A stretch of DNA of 64,000 nucleotides from Streptomyces sp. NBC_00078 (lineage in GTDB: Bacteria > Actinomycetota > Actinomycetes > Streptomycetales > Streptomycetaceae): the NCBI RefSeq assembly GCF_026343335.1, contig NZ_JAPELX010000001.1:6138001-6202000 (forward strand), read 5' to 3'. Positions 39,764-48,846 of the stretch are shown one piece after another; the first letter of the stretch is position 1, and each line of letters begins with the position of its first letter. A model generated the notes under the pieces. That model worked only from the letters and a program-made list of their open reading frames with translations, was not told the DNA's origin and ran no database searches. Both the position numbers and the translations under genes were made by a program.

Positions 39764-40804
39764 TCAGAGCACCTTCTTGTCGGTCGTGCCGTCGGCCGGG
39801 GCGTCACTCGCACCGTCGCCCCCGCCGGAAACGGAATTGTCCCCCGAGTCGCCGTGCGGTTCGGCTGCCGGGGTGCTTGCCGGGCCGGCCTCCGTGGCCG
39901 TGTCCTCGGCCGGCGGTCGGATGTTCTCGGTGCGGATGTCCTGAAGGGCGATGTCCTCGGGGCCGGTGTCCTCGGGGTCCACGTCCCAGGGCTCGTCCTC
40001 GGCCGGAGGCCTGCGCAGCAGGGCGATCGAGCCCGAGACGGTCGTCGCCTTCAGGCTGCCGCTGCCCGTACCGAGCCGGCCGGTGATTCTCTTGGCGCCC
40101 CACTGGCCGCTGACCCGGAGATCCTCGAAGGCGTTGGAGACGGTGCCGCTCGCGGTGTTCGCCTCCACCTGCGCGTCCGCCGGGTGGGGGAGCCGGATGG
40201 CGATCTCGCCCGAGACGCTGGTCAGGCTGATGTCGGTCGGACGGCCGGCCGGGTCCAGGTCGACGATCATCGAGCCGCTCACGGAGTCCGCCTTGACGGA
40301 CGACCCCGCCTCGACCACCGTCAGGTCCCCGGAGACGGAGTTGAACCGGAGGTCACCGCTGAGGGCCTGCGCCTCCACGTTCCCCGAGACGGTGTCCGCG
40401 CGGACCGGGCCGGTCAGCCTCACCAGTGTCGTGTCACCGGTGACGCCCTTGACTTCCGCGCGTCCGTCGAGCCCGGACACCATGGCCGCGGCGCCGACGA
40501 CACCCACCTCGACGCGCGTGTCGGCCGGGACGGCGAGGGAGACGACGGCGCTGCGCCGCCAGCCCTTGCGGTCGAGCCACTTGAGGAAGCCCTTCCAGGG
40601 GAGGTCCTCGTAAGCCACGGTCAGGGTGCCGCCCCGCTGGCTCACCGCCAGCGGCGGACCCTCGATCTGGGTGACCTCCAGGCGGGCGGAACCTTCGTCG
40701 GTCCCCACCACGTTCACCGTTCCGTTGACGATGCGTACGTGGAGCTCCTGTACGGGCTCGTCGAACGTCAGTTTCCTGGGTTCCGTGACGGACCACTCGG
40801 ACAT
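39764..40804 (-). CDS. DUF4097 beta-strand-repeat (polymer-forming/adhesin-like) protein
   Basis: A 346-residue protein of the DUF4097 family: about eight parallel-beta repeats built around SGDLTVxxxSGSVxA-like units (DTVSGNVEAQALSGDLRFNS, ADSVSGSMIVDLDPAG, SVSGEIAIRLPHPADAQVEA). There is no signal peptide or membrane anchor, so it is cytoplasmic or exported by another way. The last ~80 residues are acidic and Pro-rich. The ATG 40804 has GGGGAGGTCTCACC upstream. It leads the operon with the PadR gene, the usual arrangement; in this family the PadR is taken to repress the operon. Molecular function unknown. Confidence 0.82.
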   Translation of the reverse strand: MSEWSVTEPRKLTFDEPVQELHVRIVNGTVNVVGTDEGSARLEVTQIEGPPLAVSQRGGTLTVAYEDLPWKGFLKWLDRKGWRRSAVVSLAVPADTRVEVGVVGAAAMVSGLDGRAEVKGVTGDTTLVRLTGPVRADTVSGNVEAQALSGDLRFNSVSGDLTVVEAGSSVKADSVSGSMIVDLDPAGRPTDISLTSVSGEIAIRLPHPADAQVEANTASGTVSNAFEDLRVSGQWGAKRITGRLGTGSGSLKATTVSGSIALLRRPPAEDEPWDVDPEDTGPEDIALQDIRTENIRPPAEDTATEAGPASTPAAEPHGDSGDNSVSGGGDGASDAPADGTTDKKVL

Positions 40805-40830
40805 GGTGAGACCTCCCCGTCGCAACGCGC

Positions 40831-40863
40831 CATATCGCGTCTCCTGCAATTCACGATATATCG
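40831..40863 (-). promoter_or_regulatory. PadR-type operator and promoter for DUF4097-padR
   Basis: CGATATATCG at 40854-40863 is a perfect 10-bp palindrome, and ATATCGCG occurs as a direct repeat (40832-40839 and 40858-40865). It lies 27-60 bp upstream of the DUF4097 ATG. On the minus strand TTGACT (~40877-40882) with TATCGT as -10 gives a promoter overlapped by the palindrome. The AT-rich palindrome stands out in this GC-rich DNA. Confidence 0.65.
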
Positions 40864-40953
40864 CGGTCGTCGAAAGTCAAGACACGTCGAGACACCCGTT
40901 CTGGTGATCTGCGCTTCCCCGAAAATGAACGATGGCCCCAAGCGCCCTGGTTT

Positions 40954-41560
40954 GTGGCCATGTCGATGGAGGCCCTTCGCAGCGGTTCCGCCGGTCCTGC
41001 CTGGACCGCCCCCGGTGCCCTGCTGCTCTGCCGGGCGGAACCAGGGTCCGTCGCCCCGCCGCCCACCTGCTGCTGTGCGAGCGCATGCTGCTCACCGGCG
41101 CGGGCTCGGGCCGGAGCGTGCTCGTCCCCGAGGGTTCGCCGTGGCTGTACGGCGATGAGCCCGTCGACCGCGTCCTGACCGGCTGGGCCACCGCCCTCGC
41201 CGTCGGCGTCCCCTGGCCCGTGCTCGCCCTGTGGGGGGGCGTCTACCGCGCCGGATACATGCTCGGGTCCGGCTTGCGCCGACCGGTCGGCTACATCTGG
41301 CTCGCGAACGGCACGCCGGCCGGCGAGGACGGGGCCACGCACACCTTCGCCAACCGCCTGGGCCTGGACCCCGTACGGGAACTGCGGTCCCTCGAAGAAC
41401 TGACGAAAGCGGACTCCGGAGCGGACGCCCGCGCCCGTCTGCGCGGCCTGCTCGCGGTCCTCACGCGCGCGGACGTGTCCCCGCCCGCCGGCCGCACTCC
41501 CGGCGAACCCGCCGACCGTCTCCACGAGACCACGTCCGGCCGGCCCGGACACCCAGCAGA
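40954..41560 (+). pseudogene. Frameshifted/decayed gene of unknown function
   Basis: Two overlapping frames read like one protein with a shift near 41055. The first (GTG 40954, MSMEALRSGSAGPAWTAPGA ... CRAEPGSVA) passes into the second (AAHLLLCERMLLTGAGSGRS ... VLVPEGSPWLYGDEPVDRVL ... LANGTPAGEDGATHTFANRL). After about 41560 the second frame degenerates into Arg/Gly/Pro-rich sequence without a sensible end. Both halves show high GC at third positions, as real coding sequence does here. The gap to the next gene (41561-41835) holds nothing else recognisable. A sequencing error at ~41055 is an alternative to decay. Confidence 0.4.
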
Positions 41561-41835
41561 TCGAGTTGCCGGCCGGCGCGAGGCGGTGCGCACGCACTCG
41601 ACGCGGTCGACCGCGGTCGGCTGGGCCCCTGGATGCCCTGGGCAGGCAGCAGGCACCCCGAAGGCGCCTGCCCTGTCCCTGGCCCAGGCGGCGGCGCGCC
41701 TCCCGCTCACCGTGCGGGGCCCGCGGCGGCGCAGCGGGGGACGGACGGCCCATGGCGGGCGCGCTGCTGCCGGGGAACGGGGCGGTGGGGGTGGCGTACG
41801 AGCCGATGCGGCCGTGCGACTGATGGCCGGTCGGG

Positions 41836-42021
41836 CTATGCGTCGTCCTCGTCCTCGTCGTCCAGCCGCGCCAGCCATGTCGCCAGGCGCTCCACCGGCA
41901 CTTCGAAGTCCGGATTCAGATCGACGAACGTCCGCAGCTGTTCGGCGAGCCACTCGAAGGTGACTTCTTCCTCGCCACGCCGCTTCTCCAGTTCTTCGAT
42001 GCCACGGTCCGTGAAGTACAT
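41836..42021 (-). CDS. DUF6104-type small acidic protein
   Basis: A 61-residue acidic protein: MYFTDRGIEELEKRRGEEEV ... FEVPVERLATWLARLDDEDE. A protein of this kind is widely conserved in streptomycetes beside the 2-oxoglutarate dehydrogenase gene. It has no membrane segment or catalytic motif and may be a protein-binding helix bundle. The start was set at ATG 42021: TATCCT on the minus strand (42029-42034) lies 7 nt upstream, so translation from a leaderless mRNA is likely, and upstream codons are not conserved-looking. Function unknown. Confidence 0.75.
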   Translation of the reverse strand: MYFTDRGIEELEKRRGEEEVTFEWLAEQLRTFVDLNPDFEVPVERLATWLARLDDEDEDDA

Positions 42022-42104
42022 GAGGCCAAGGATAAGTGTGCTGAAACGGCCGGGCCGCACCCCGCTCGGGGGTGCGGCCCGGCCGCGCGTGACAGAGGCC
42101 GCGA

Positions 42105-45100
42105 CTACGCCTCGAACACCTCACGCACCAGCTGCTCCTGCTCGGACTGGTGCCGCTTCGCGGAACCGACCGCCGGGGACGAGCTGTGCGGGCGCGAGAT
42201 GCGGCGCAGGCGCTCGCCGTGCGGGACGTCCGCGCCGACCGCCAGGTCCAGGTGGTCGATCAGGTTGAGGGCGATGAACGGCCAGGCACCCTGGTTCGCC
42301 GGCTCCTCCTGGGCCCACAGGTACTTCTCGACGTTCGGGTACTTGGCGATCTCCGCCTGGAGTTCGGCACCCGGCAGCGGGTACAGCCGCTCGACGCGCA
42401 CGATCGCGATGTCCGTGGCGCCGCGCTTGGTGCGCTCGGCCTCCAGGTCGTAGTACAGCTTCCCCGACACGAAGACGACCTTGCGGACCGCGGCCGCGTC
42501 GACCGTCGAGTCGCCGATGACCGGGCGGAACTGACCCGACGTGAACTCCTCCGCCTTCGACGCGGCGGCCTTGAGGCGCAGCATCGACTTCGGGGTGAAG
42601 ACCACCAGCGGCTTGTGGTGCGGGTTGTGCACCTGCCACCGCAGGAGGTGGAAGTAGTTCGACGGCAGGGTCGGCATCGCGACCGTCATGTTGTTCTGCG
42701 CGCAGAGCTGCAGGAAGCGCTCGATCCGGGCCGAGGAGTGGTCCGGGCCCTGGCCCTCGAAGCCGTGCGGGAGGAGGAGGGTGACGCCGGAGGTCTGGCC
42801 CCACTTCTGCTCCGCCGCCGAGATGTACTCGTCGACGATCGTCTGTGCGCCGTTGACGAAGTCGCCGAACTGCGCCTCCCACATCACGAGGGACTCGGGT
42901 CGGGCCAGCGAGTAGCCGTACTCGAAGCCCATGACCGCGTACTCGGAGAGCAGGGAGTCGTAGACGTTGTAGCGCGCCTGCTCTTCGGAGAGGTACTGGA
43001 GCGGGGTGAAGTCCTCGCCCGTCTCGCGGTCGATGAGGACCGCGTGGCGCTGGCCGAAGGTGCCGCGGCGGGAGTCCTGGCCGGACAGCCTGACCGGGGT
43101 GCCCTCCAGCAGCAGCGAACCGATGGCGAGCGTCTCGCCCATGCCCCAGTCGATCGTGCCGTCCTCGACCATCGTCGCCCGGCGCTGCAGCTGCGGAAGC
43201 AGACGGGGGTGGACGTGGAAGTGGTCGGGGATGTTGACCTGGGACTCGGCGATCCGCTTGACGACCTCGGAGGAGATCGCGGTGGTCACCGGGACGGGGA
43301 ACTCGGCCTGCGGGTCCGACACCGGGGCGACACCCGGCTGCGAGGTGGCCTCGCGGACCTCGGTGAAGACCTTCTCCAGCTGGCCCTGGTAGTCCTGCAG
43401 GGCCTGCTCGGCCTCTTCCAGGGTGATGTCGCCGCGACCGATCAGGGACTCGGTGTACAGCTTGCGCACCGAGCGCTTCTTGTCGATCAGGTCGTACATC
43501 AGCGGCTGGGTGAAGGCCGGGTTGTCCGACTCGTTGTGACCGCGGCGGCGGTAGCAGATGAGGTCGATCACCACGTCCTTGTTGAACGCCTGGCGGAACT
43601 CGAAGGCCAGCCGCGCGACGCGGACCACGGCCTCCGGGTCGTCGCCGTTCACGTGGAAGATCGGGGCCTCGATCATGCGGGCCACGTCGGTCGCGTACAT
43701 CGACGAACGCGAGGACTCCGGCGCCGCCGTGAAGCCGACCTGGTTGTTGATGACGATGTGGACCGTGCCGCCGGTGCGGTAGCCGCGCAGCTGCGACATG
43801 TTCAGGGTCTCGGCCACCACGCCCTGGCCCGCGAAGGCCGCGTCGCCGTGCAGGGCGACCGGCAGGACGGTGAAGTCCGTGCCGCCCTTGTTGATGATGT
43901 CCTGCTTGGCGCGGACGATGCCCTCGATGACCGGGTCGACCGTCTCCAGGTGGGAGGGGTTGGCGGCCAGCGAGACCTTGATCTGCTCGCCGTCCAGGCC
44001 GGTGAAGGTGCCCTGGGCGCCCAGGTGGTACTTCACGTCGCCGGAGCCGTGCATCGACTTCGGGTCGAGGTTGCCCTCGAACTCCCGGAAGATCTGCGCG
44101 TACGACTTGCCGACGATGTTCGCGAGCACGTTCAGCCGGCCGCGGTGGGCCATGCCGATGACGACCTCGTCCAGCCGGGACTCCGCCGCGCTGTCGAGGA
44201 CCGCGTCCAGCAGCGGGATGACGGACTCGCCGCCCTCCAGGGAGAAGCGCTTCTGGCCGACGTACTTCGTCTGCAGGAAGGTCTCGAAGGCCTCCGCCGC
44301 GTTCAGGCGGCGCAGGATGCGCAGCTGTTCCTCGCGCTCCGGCTTGGAGTGCGAGCGCTCGATGCGGTCCTGGATCCACTTGCGCTGCTTGGGGTCCTGG
44401 ATGTGCATGAACTCGACGCCGGTGGTGCGGCAGTACGAGTCGCGCAGCACGCCGAGGATGTCGCGCAGCTTCATCAGGGACTTGCCGGCGAAGCCGCCGA
44501 CCGCGAACTCCCGCTCCAGGTCCCACAGGGTGAGGCCGTGCTCGGTGATGTCCAGGTCGGGGTGCTTGCGCTGGCGGTACTCCAGCGGGTCGGTGTCGGC
44601 CATGACGTGGCCGCGGACCCGGTAGGAGTGGATCAGCTCGAAGACGCGCGCGGCCTTGGTGACGTCGTCGTCGTGCGAGGCGTCGATGTCCTTGAGCCAG
44701 CGGACCGGCTCGTAGGGGATGCGCAGGGCCTCGAAGATCTCGTCGTAGAAGCCGTTCTCGCCGAGGAGGTAGTTCGCGACGACGCGCAGGAACTCGCCGG
44801 ACGCGGCGCCCTGGATGACCCGGTGGTCGTAGGTCGACGTGAGCGTCATGACCTTCGCGATGCCGAGCTTGTTCAGGGTGTCCTGGGAGGTGCCCTGGAA
44901 CTCCGCCGGGTAGTCCATGGAGCCGACGCCCATGATGACCGACTGACCGGGCATCAGACGCGGGACCGAGTGCACGGTGCCGAGGCCGCCCGGGTTGGTC
45001 AGGGAGACCGTGACACCGGTGAAGTCGTCCATCGTCAGCTTGCCGTCGCGGGCGCGGCGGACGATGTCCTCGTAGGCCTGCCAGAACTCGAAGAAGTTCA

Positions 45101-45890
45101 GCGTCTCGGCCTTCTTGATGCCGGCGACGACGAGCTGGCGGTCGCCGTTGGGCTTCACCAGGTCGATGGCCAGGCCGAAGTTGACGTGCTGCGGCTTGAC
45201 GAGGGTGGGCTTCCCGTCCTTCTCCGCGTAGTGCCAGTTCATCGACGGCATGGCCTTGATGGCCTGCACCATCGCGTAGCCGATCAGGTGCGTGAAGGAG
45301 ATCTTCCCGCCCCGGGCGCGCTTCAGGTGGTTGTTGATGACGATGCGGTTGTCGAACAGCAGCTTCACCGGGACCGCGCGCACGGACGTGGCCGTGGGCA
45401 GTTCCAGCGAGGCGTTCATGTTCTTCGCGACGGCGGCGGCGGGGCCGCGCAGCGTGACCAGCTCCGGCCCGTCGGGGGCCGCGGGCGCGGCCTTGGCCGC
45501 AGCAGGCTTGGCCGCGGCGGGCTTCGCCGGAGCCGGAGCAGGGGCCGCGGCGGCCGGCTTCGCGGGAGCGGGCGCCGGAGCGGCGGCCGGGGCCGGTGCG
45601 GGAACCGCGGGGGCGGCCGGAGCCTGCGCAGCCGGGGCGGGGGCCGCGGGCGCCGGGGTGGTGGCCCCCGCCGCCGCATTACCCGCCGGAGCCGGGGCGG
45701 CAGCGGCGCCCGGCTTGTAGTCGGCGAAGAAGTCCCACCAGGCTCGGTCTACCGAATTCGGGTCCTGGAGGTACTGCTGATAGATCTCGTCGACGAGCCA
45801 CTCGTTGGGGCCGAACGCCGCAGCGGGGTTCTTGCCCGCTTGGTCTGCGTCGGTCGAGATGCTCGAGTTACTGGGGGACTGTGGCGACAC
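42105..45890 (-). CDS. kgd: Multifunctional 2-oxoglutarate dehydrogenase E1/E2 (2-oxoglutarate decarboxylase)
   Basis: A 1261-residue fusion, the actinobacterial Kgd/OdhA type. N-terminal ~45 residues FGPNEWLVDEIYQQYLQDPN are the E1o peripheral segment. A ~80-residue Ala/Pro linker follows, then a succinyltransferase (E2o) domain with TYDHRVIQGAASGEF, and then the thiamine-diphosphate E1 domain (MAHRGRLNVLANIVGKSYAQ, NQVGFTAAPESSRSSMYATD, FRQAFNKDVVIDLICYRRRG). There is no lipoyl domain, so the complex must use the lipoyl E2 of pyruvate dehydrogenase. It carries the TCA step from 2-oxoglutarate to succinyl-CoA. The GTG start at 45890 was chosen because AAGAGGG precedes it and homologues begin SPQSPSNSSIS; GTG 45917 is an alternative. 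Confidence 0.94.
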   Translation of the reverse strand: MSPQSPSNSSISTDADQAGKNPAAAFGPNEWLVDEIYQQYLQDPNSVDRAWWDFFADYKPGAAAAPAPAGNAAAGATTPAPAAPAPAAQAPAAPAVPAPAPAAAPAPAPAKPAAAAPAPAPAKPAAAKPAAAKAAPAAPDGPELVTLRGPAAAVAKNMNASLELPTATSVRAVPVKLLFDNRIVINNHLKRARGGKISFTHLIGYAMVQAIKAMPSMNWHYAEKDGKPTLVKPQHVNFGLAIDLVKPNGDRQLVVAGIKKAETLNFFEFWQAYEDIVRRARDGKLTMDDFTGVTVSLTNPGGLGTVHSVPRLMPGQSVIMGVGSMDYPAEFQGTSQDTLNKLGIAKVMTLTSTYDHRVIQGAASGEFLRVVANYLLGENGFYDEIFEALRIPYEPVRWLKDIDASHDDDVTKAARVFELIHSYRVRGHVMADTDPLEYRQRKHPDLDITEHGLTLWDLEREFAVGGFAGKSLMKLRDILGVLRDSYCRTTGVEFMHIQDPKQRKWIQDRIERSHSKPEREEQLRILRRLNAAEAFETFLQTKYVGQKRFSLEGGESVIPLLDAVLDSAAESRLDEVVIGMAHRGRLNVLANIVGKSYAQIFREFEGNLDPKSMHGSGDVKYHLGAQGTFTGLDGEQIKVSLAANPSHLETVDPVIEGIVRAKQDIINKGGTDFTVLPVALHGDAAFAGQGVVAETLNMSQLRGYRTGGTVHIVINNQVGFTAAPESSRSSMYATDVARMIEAPIFHVNGDDPEAVVRVARLAFEFRQAFNKDVVIDLICYRRRGHNESDNPAFTQPLMYDLIDKKRSVRKLYTESLIGRGDITLEEAEQALQDYQGQLEKVFTEVREATSQPGVAPVSDPQAEFPVPVTTAISSEVVKRIAESQVNIPDHFHVHPRLLPQLQRRATMVEDGTIDWGMGETLAIGSLLLEGTPVRLSGQDSRRGTFGQRHAVLIDRETGEDFTPLQYLSEEQARYNVYDSLLSEYAVMGFEYGYSLARPESLVMWEAQFGDFVNGAQTIVDEYISAAEQKWGQTSGVTLLLPHGFEGQGPDHSSARIERFLQLCAQNNMTVAMPTLPSNYFHLLRWQVHNPHHKPLVVFTPKSMLRLKAAASKAEEFTSGQFRPVIGDSTVDAAAVRKVVFVSGKLYYDLEAERTKRGATDIAIVRVERLYPLPGAELQAEIAKYPNVEKYLWAQEEPANQGAWPFIALNLIDHLDLAVGADVPHGERLRRISRPHSSSPAVGSAKRHQSEQEQLVREVFEA

Positions 45891-46181
45891 GGCGGCAACC
45901 GCCCTCTTCCGCTTCACAAGGTGATGGACAGCGGAAATAAAGGCTACGCCCCCAAGACCCCGAAGGTCAGGCCGGGCCGGTTCATCGTCGTGTAAGTCAC
46001 ACCGGAAAGCGTGTTTCGGGCCTGGAAATGGCGGGAAACAAACGCGGTTTCGCTACAGATCAGAGGCACTGGGAAACACCGACACAGGCCCTGCACGCGC
46101 GGCGTACGGGCATCGGCCTGATCACACGTGTCCAGCAGCGCGGACGTCGGTGGATCTTGAGGCTCCGGTTCGGACTTTACG

Positions 46182-47291
46182 TCAACTTTGAACGGATGTC
46201 TCTCCCGGGAGGGTGACGAGGATCCGGCAGCCACGCTCGGATTCGGCCACTCCGATCCCGCCTCCGTGGAGGTCGACCGCCCAGCGGGCGATCGCGAGCC
46301 CGAGGCCCGTACCGCCGTCGCCGCCCTGCCCGTTGGACGCGCCCGCGCCGCCCCGGTTGAAACGCTCGAAGACCCGGTGCCACTCCGAGCGCGGAATGCC
46401 CGGACCCTCGTCCAGCACCTCCAGCTCCAGCGACTCCGACTGCAGCCCGCGCCGCGCCTTCACGGTCACGCGCCCGTGCGGCGGACTGTGCTTGACCGCG
46501 TTGTCGATGAGGTTCGCCACCACCTGGTGGATGCGCTCGGGGTCCGCGTGCGCCGTCAGTTCCGGCGGGGACACGTCGAGGTGCAGATGGACGTCCGTAC
46601 GGGTGTGGCTGCCGGAGCCCGAGGCGATGCCCGCGCGCGCGGGCACGGCCATGTTGGCCTCCTTCAGCACGCCCGACAGATACGGCCAGACCTCGAAACG
46701 CCGCTGGCGCAGCGGTACGACGCCGTTGTCCAGCCGGGACAGGTCCAGCAGCGTTTCCACCAGCCGGCCGAGGCGCTCCGTCTGCTTCAGAGCCGTGCGC
46801 ATGGTCTCGGGGTCGGCGGTCGTGACGCCGTCGACGATGTTCTCCAGCACCGCCCGCAAGCCCGCGATGGGAGTGCGCAGCTCGTGCGAGACGTTCGCGA
46901 CCAGCTCCTTGCGCTGCCGTTCCTGGGCCTCCAGGTCGTCGGCCATGCGGTTGATCGTCTGCGCGAGGTCGCCCAGCTCGTCGCGGCGGTTCTCGCGCAC
47001 CCTGCGGGTGTAGTCGCCGTGTGAGATGGCCCGGGCGACCGCGTTCATGTCGTCCAGGGGTGCGGTGAGCGAATGGGCCACGAACTGCGTGATCAGCAGT
47101 GTGGCGACCATCGAGAAGACAGTGATGAAGCGCAGCTCCGTCGCCGTGCGCATCGCGATCATCATCAACCCGGTGGTGATGAGGACGGCGATGACGACCA
47201 GTGCGCCCAGCTTGGTCTTGATCGAGAACGGGCGGACGCCGCCCCAGGGCTCCTCCCCGGGGCTTCTCCGTGCGGGCGGACCGCCACTCAT
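46182..47291 (-). CDS. Two-component sensor histidine kinase
   Basis: A 369-residue membrane kinase. Two membrane segments at ~27-46 and ~55-74 are separated by only a few residues, so there is almost no extracellular sensor. HAMP follows (HSLTAPLDDMNAVARAISHG), then the H-box VANVSHELRTPIAGL with His136, the N-box HQVVANLIDNAVKHSP, and the G boxes VLDEGPGIP and GGTGLGLAIARWAVDLHGG. The ATG at 47291 overlaps the response-regulator stop by 4 nt, so the pair is coupled. The signal is probably intramembrane or cytoplasmic. The 291-bp gap to kgd (45891-46181) holds the kgd promoter but no gene. Confidence 0.9.
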   Translation of the reverse strand: MSGGPPARRSPGEEPWGGVRPFSIKTKLGALVVIAVLITTGLMMIAMRTATELRFITVFSMVATLLITQFVAHSLTAPLDDMNAVARAISHGDYTRRVRENRRDELGDLAQTINRMADDLEAQERQRKELVANVSHELRTPIAGLRAVLENIVDGVTTADPETMRTALKQTERLGRLVETLLDLSRLDNGVVPLRQRRFEVWPYLSGVLKEANMAVPARAGIASGSGSHTRTDVHLHLDVSPPELTAHADPERIHQVVANLIDNAVKHSPPHGRVTVKARRGLQSESLELEVLDEGPGIPRSEWHRVFERFNRGGAGASNGQGGDGGTGLGLAIARWAVDLHGGGIGVAESERGCRILVTLPGETSVQS

Positions 47292-48025
47292 GGCGTCGGG
47301 GTCTCCAGCGCGTAGCCCACGCCGTGCACCGTGCGGATCCGCTCGGCGCCGATCTTCCGGCGCAGTGCCTTGATGTGGCTGTCGACGGTCCGGGTGCCCG
47401 ACGCGTCGGCCCAGTCCCACACCTCGGCCAGCAGCTGCTCACGGGAGAGCACCGCGCGCGGGGTGTTCGCCAGGCAGACCAGCAGGTCGAACTCGGTGGG
47501 CGTGAGATGCACGTCCTCCGAGTGCACGCGCACCCGTCGCTGGGCGTGGTCGATCTCCAGCTCGCCGAGCCGGAGGATGCCGCTTCTGGGCGTAGCCGCC
47601 GCCAGCGCGGCACGCTCCACCCGGCGCAGCAGCACATGCACGCGCGCGGCCAGCTCTCGCATGGAGAACGGCTTGGTCATGTAGTCGTCGGCGCCGACCC
47701 CGAGCCCGACCAGCATGTCGGTCTCGTCGTCGCGCGCGGTGAGCATCATCACCGGCACCGGGCGCTGGGCCTGCACACGGCGGCAGACCTCCAGGCCGTC
47801 GAAGCCGGGCAGCATGATGTCGAGGATCAGCAGGTCGGGCTGCCAGGCCTCGGCGGTGTCGACGGCCGCCGGACCGTCACCCGCGGTCTGCACGAGGAAG
47901 CCCTCGGCGCGCAGGCGGGCCGCGATGGCGTCGACGATGGTCGCGTCGTCCTCGACCACCAGGACCCTGCGCTGCGCGCCCGGGGTCGCTGTCGTGCCGT
48001 TGTGGGATGTGTGGGTCTGCTCCAT
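47288..48025 (-). CDS. OmpR-family response regulator
   Basis: A 245-residue response regulator. The receiver domain begins VLVVEDDATIVDAIAARLRA; the phospho-acceptor is Asp69 in LLILDIMLPGFDG, and MTKPFSMRELAARV contains the conserved Lys. The winged-helix effector domain has LTPTEFDLLVCLANTPRAVL and RTVDSHIKALRRKIGAERIR. It is the cognate partner of the histidine kinase in the overlapping downstream gene. The ATG at 48025 is preceded by about 20 residues (MEQTHTSHNGTTATPGAQRR) before the receiver, a little longer than usual. Targets unknown. Confidence 0.92.
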   Translation of the reverse strand: MEQTHTSHNGTTATPGAQRRVLVVEDDATIVDAIAARLRAEGFLVQTAGDGPAAVDTAEAWQPDLLILDIMLPGFDGLEVCRRVQAQRPVPVMMLTARDDETDMLVGLGVGADDYMTKPFSMRELAARVHVLLRRVERAALAAATPRSGILRLGELEIDHAQRRVRVHSEDVHLTPTEFDLLVCLANTPRAVLSREQLLAEVWDWADASGTRTVDSHIKALRRKIGAERIRTVHGVGYALETPTP

Positions 48026-48168
48026 CGCCCGCCCCTGAGTTGCTTTCGGAATCCGTGGGGTGATCCGTATTTACTGGCGCAGGCATGCGCATGCCTGCGC
48101 ACGCTTGCGATTGACGCTTGAATGATCTGCGCCAGGCAAGCAGGGTACGGGGAGTCACCGCGCCGCGG

Positions 48169-48846
48169 CTATCCAGGTCGGACGGCGATGTGCACGACGT
48201 CGGGAACGCCCCGGGCAACCGGGATCTCTTCGGTACGCACCTGTTGGAACCCGGCATTCCACAAGGTTTCTTCGAAATCCGGAGACGGCTGGGCGGACCA
48301 CACCGCCAGTACCCCGTCCGGCTTCAACACCCTTGTGCAGCTTGTCAGTCCGGCCGGTGAGTAGAGATCGTCGTTGCCCTCGGTGACCGTCCAGCCGGGG
48401 CCGTTGTCGATGTCGAGGCAGAGGGCGTCGTACGTGTCGGATGTCTCATTGACGTAAGTGATCAGGTCCGCCTCGACGATCTCCGTGCGGGGGTCGGCGA
48501 GGGCCCGCGCCGAGAAGGCGGCGAGGGGGCCGTCGCGATGCCAGTCGATGATGGCGCGCTCGCGCTCCAGGACCGTGATCGCGCCCCAGTAAGGGTCGGC
48601 CGCCGCGTGCGCCAGGGAGAACCCCACGCCCAGGCCTCCGATCAGCACGTCCGGTTGCGTGCGCCGGCCCAGGGCGGCACGTGCGATGTCCACGAGGAGC
48701 CGCTCCGAGCGGCCGTCGGAGGTGTCCATCAGGAAGCAGCCGTTGGCGATGATCTGCAGCAACGCGCCGTGCCGGCGCAGCACGACCTCGCCGTACGGTC
48801 CCTCGCGCCGGTCCAGGACCAAAGGGGTGTCGCGGCTGGCGGTCAT
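48169..48846 (-). CDS. Spermidine synthase-like / class I methyltransferase-fold protein
   Basis: A 225-residue protein resembling spermidine synthases without the N-terminal beta domain: LERERAIIDWHRDGPLAAFS, VLIGGLGVGFSLAHAAADPY (SAM-binding Gly-rich loop) and TYDALCLDIDNGPGWTVTEG (acidic motif after strand 4). A true polyamine synthase would need the aminopropyl-donor Asp and a gate-keeping loop, which I cannot confirm. The ATG at 48846 follows CAGGAT by 6 nt with no ribosome site, so a leaderless mRNA is possible; ATG 48861 is an in-frame alternative. It lies upstream of the two-component genes on the same strand (143 nt). Confidence 0.75.
   Translation of the reverse strand: MTASRDTPLVLDRREGPYGEVVLRRHGALLQIIANGCFLMDTSDGRSERLLVDIARAALGRRTQPDVLIGGLGVGFSLAHAAADPYWGAITVLERERAIIDWHRDGPLAAFSARALADPRTEIVEADLITYVNETSDTYDALCLDIDNGPGWTVTEGNDDLYSPAGLTSCTRVLKPDGVLAVWSAQPSPDFEETLWNAGFQQVRTEEIPVARGVPDVVHIAVRPG

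Noticed and set aside
42150..45995. 1,281-codon open frame on the plus strand opposite kgd
   Set aside because: It mirrors the kgd gene: high GC makes antisense frames open. Its translation is a low-complexity string of Arg, Val, Gly and Asp with no family motif, while the minus strand shows full Kgd motifs.
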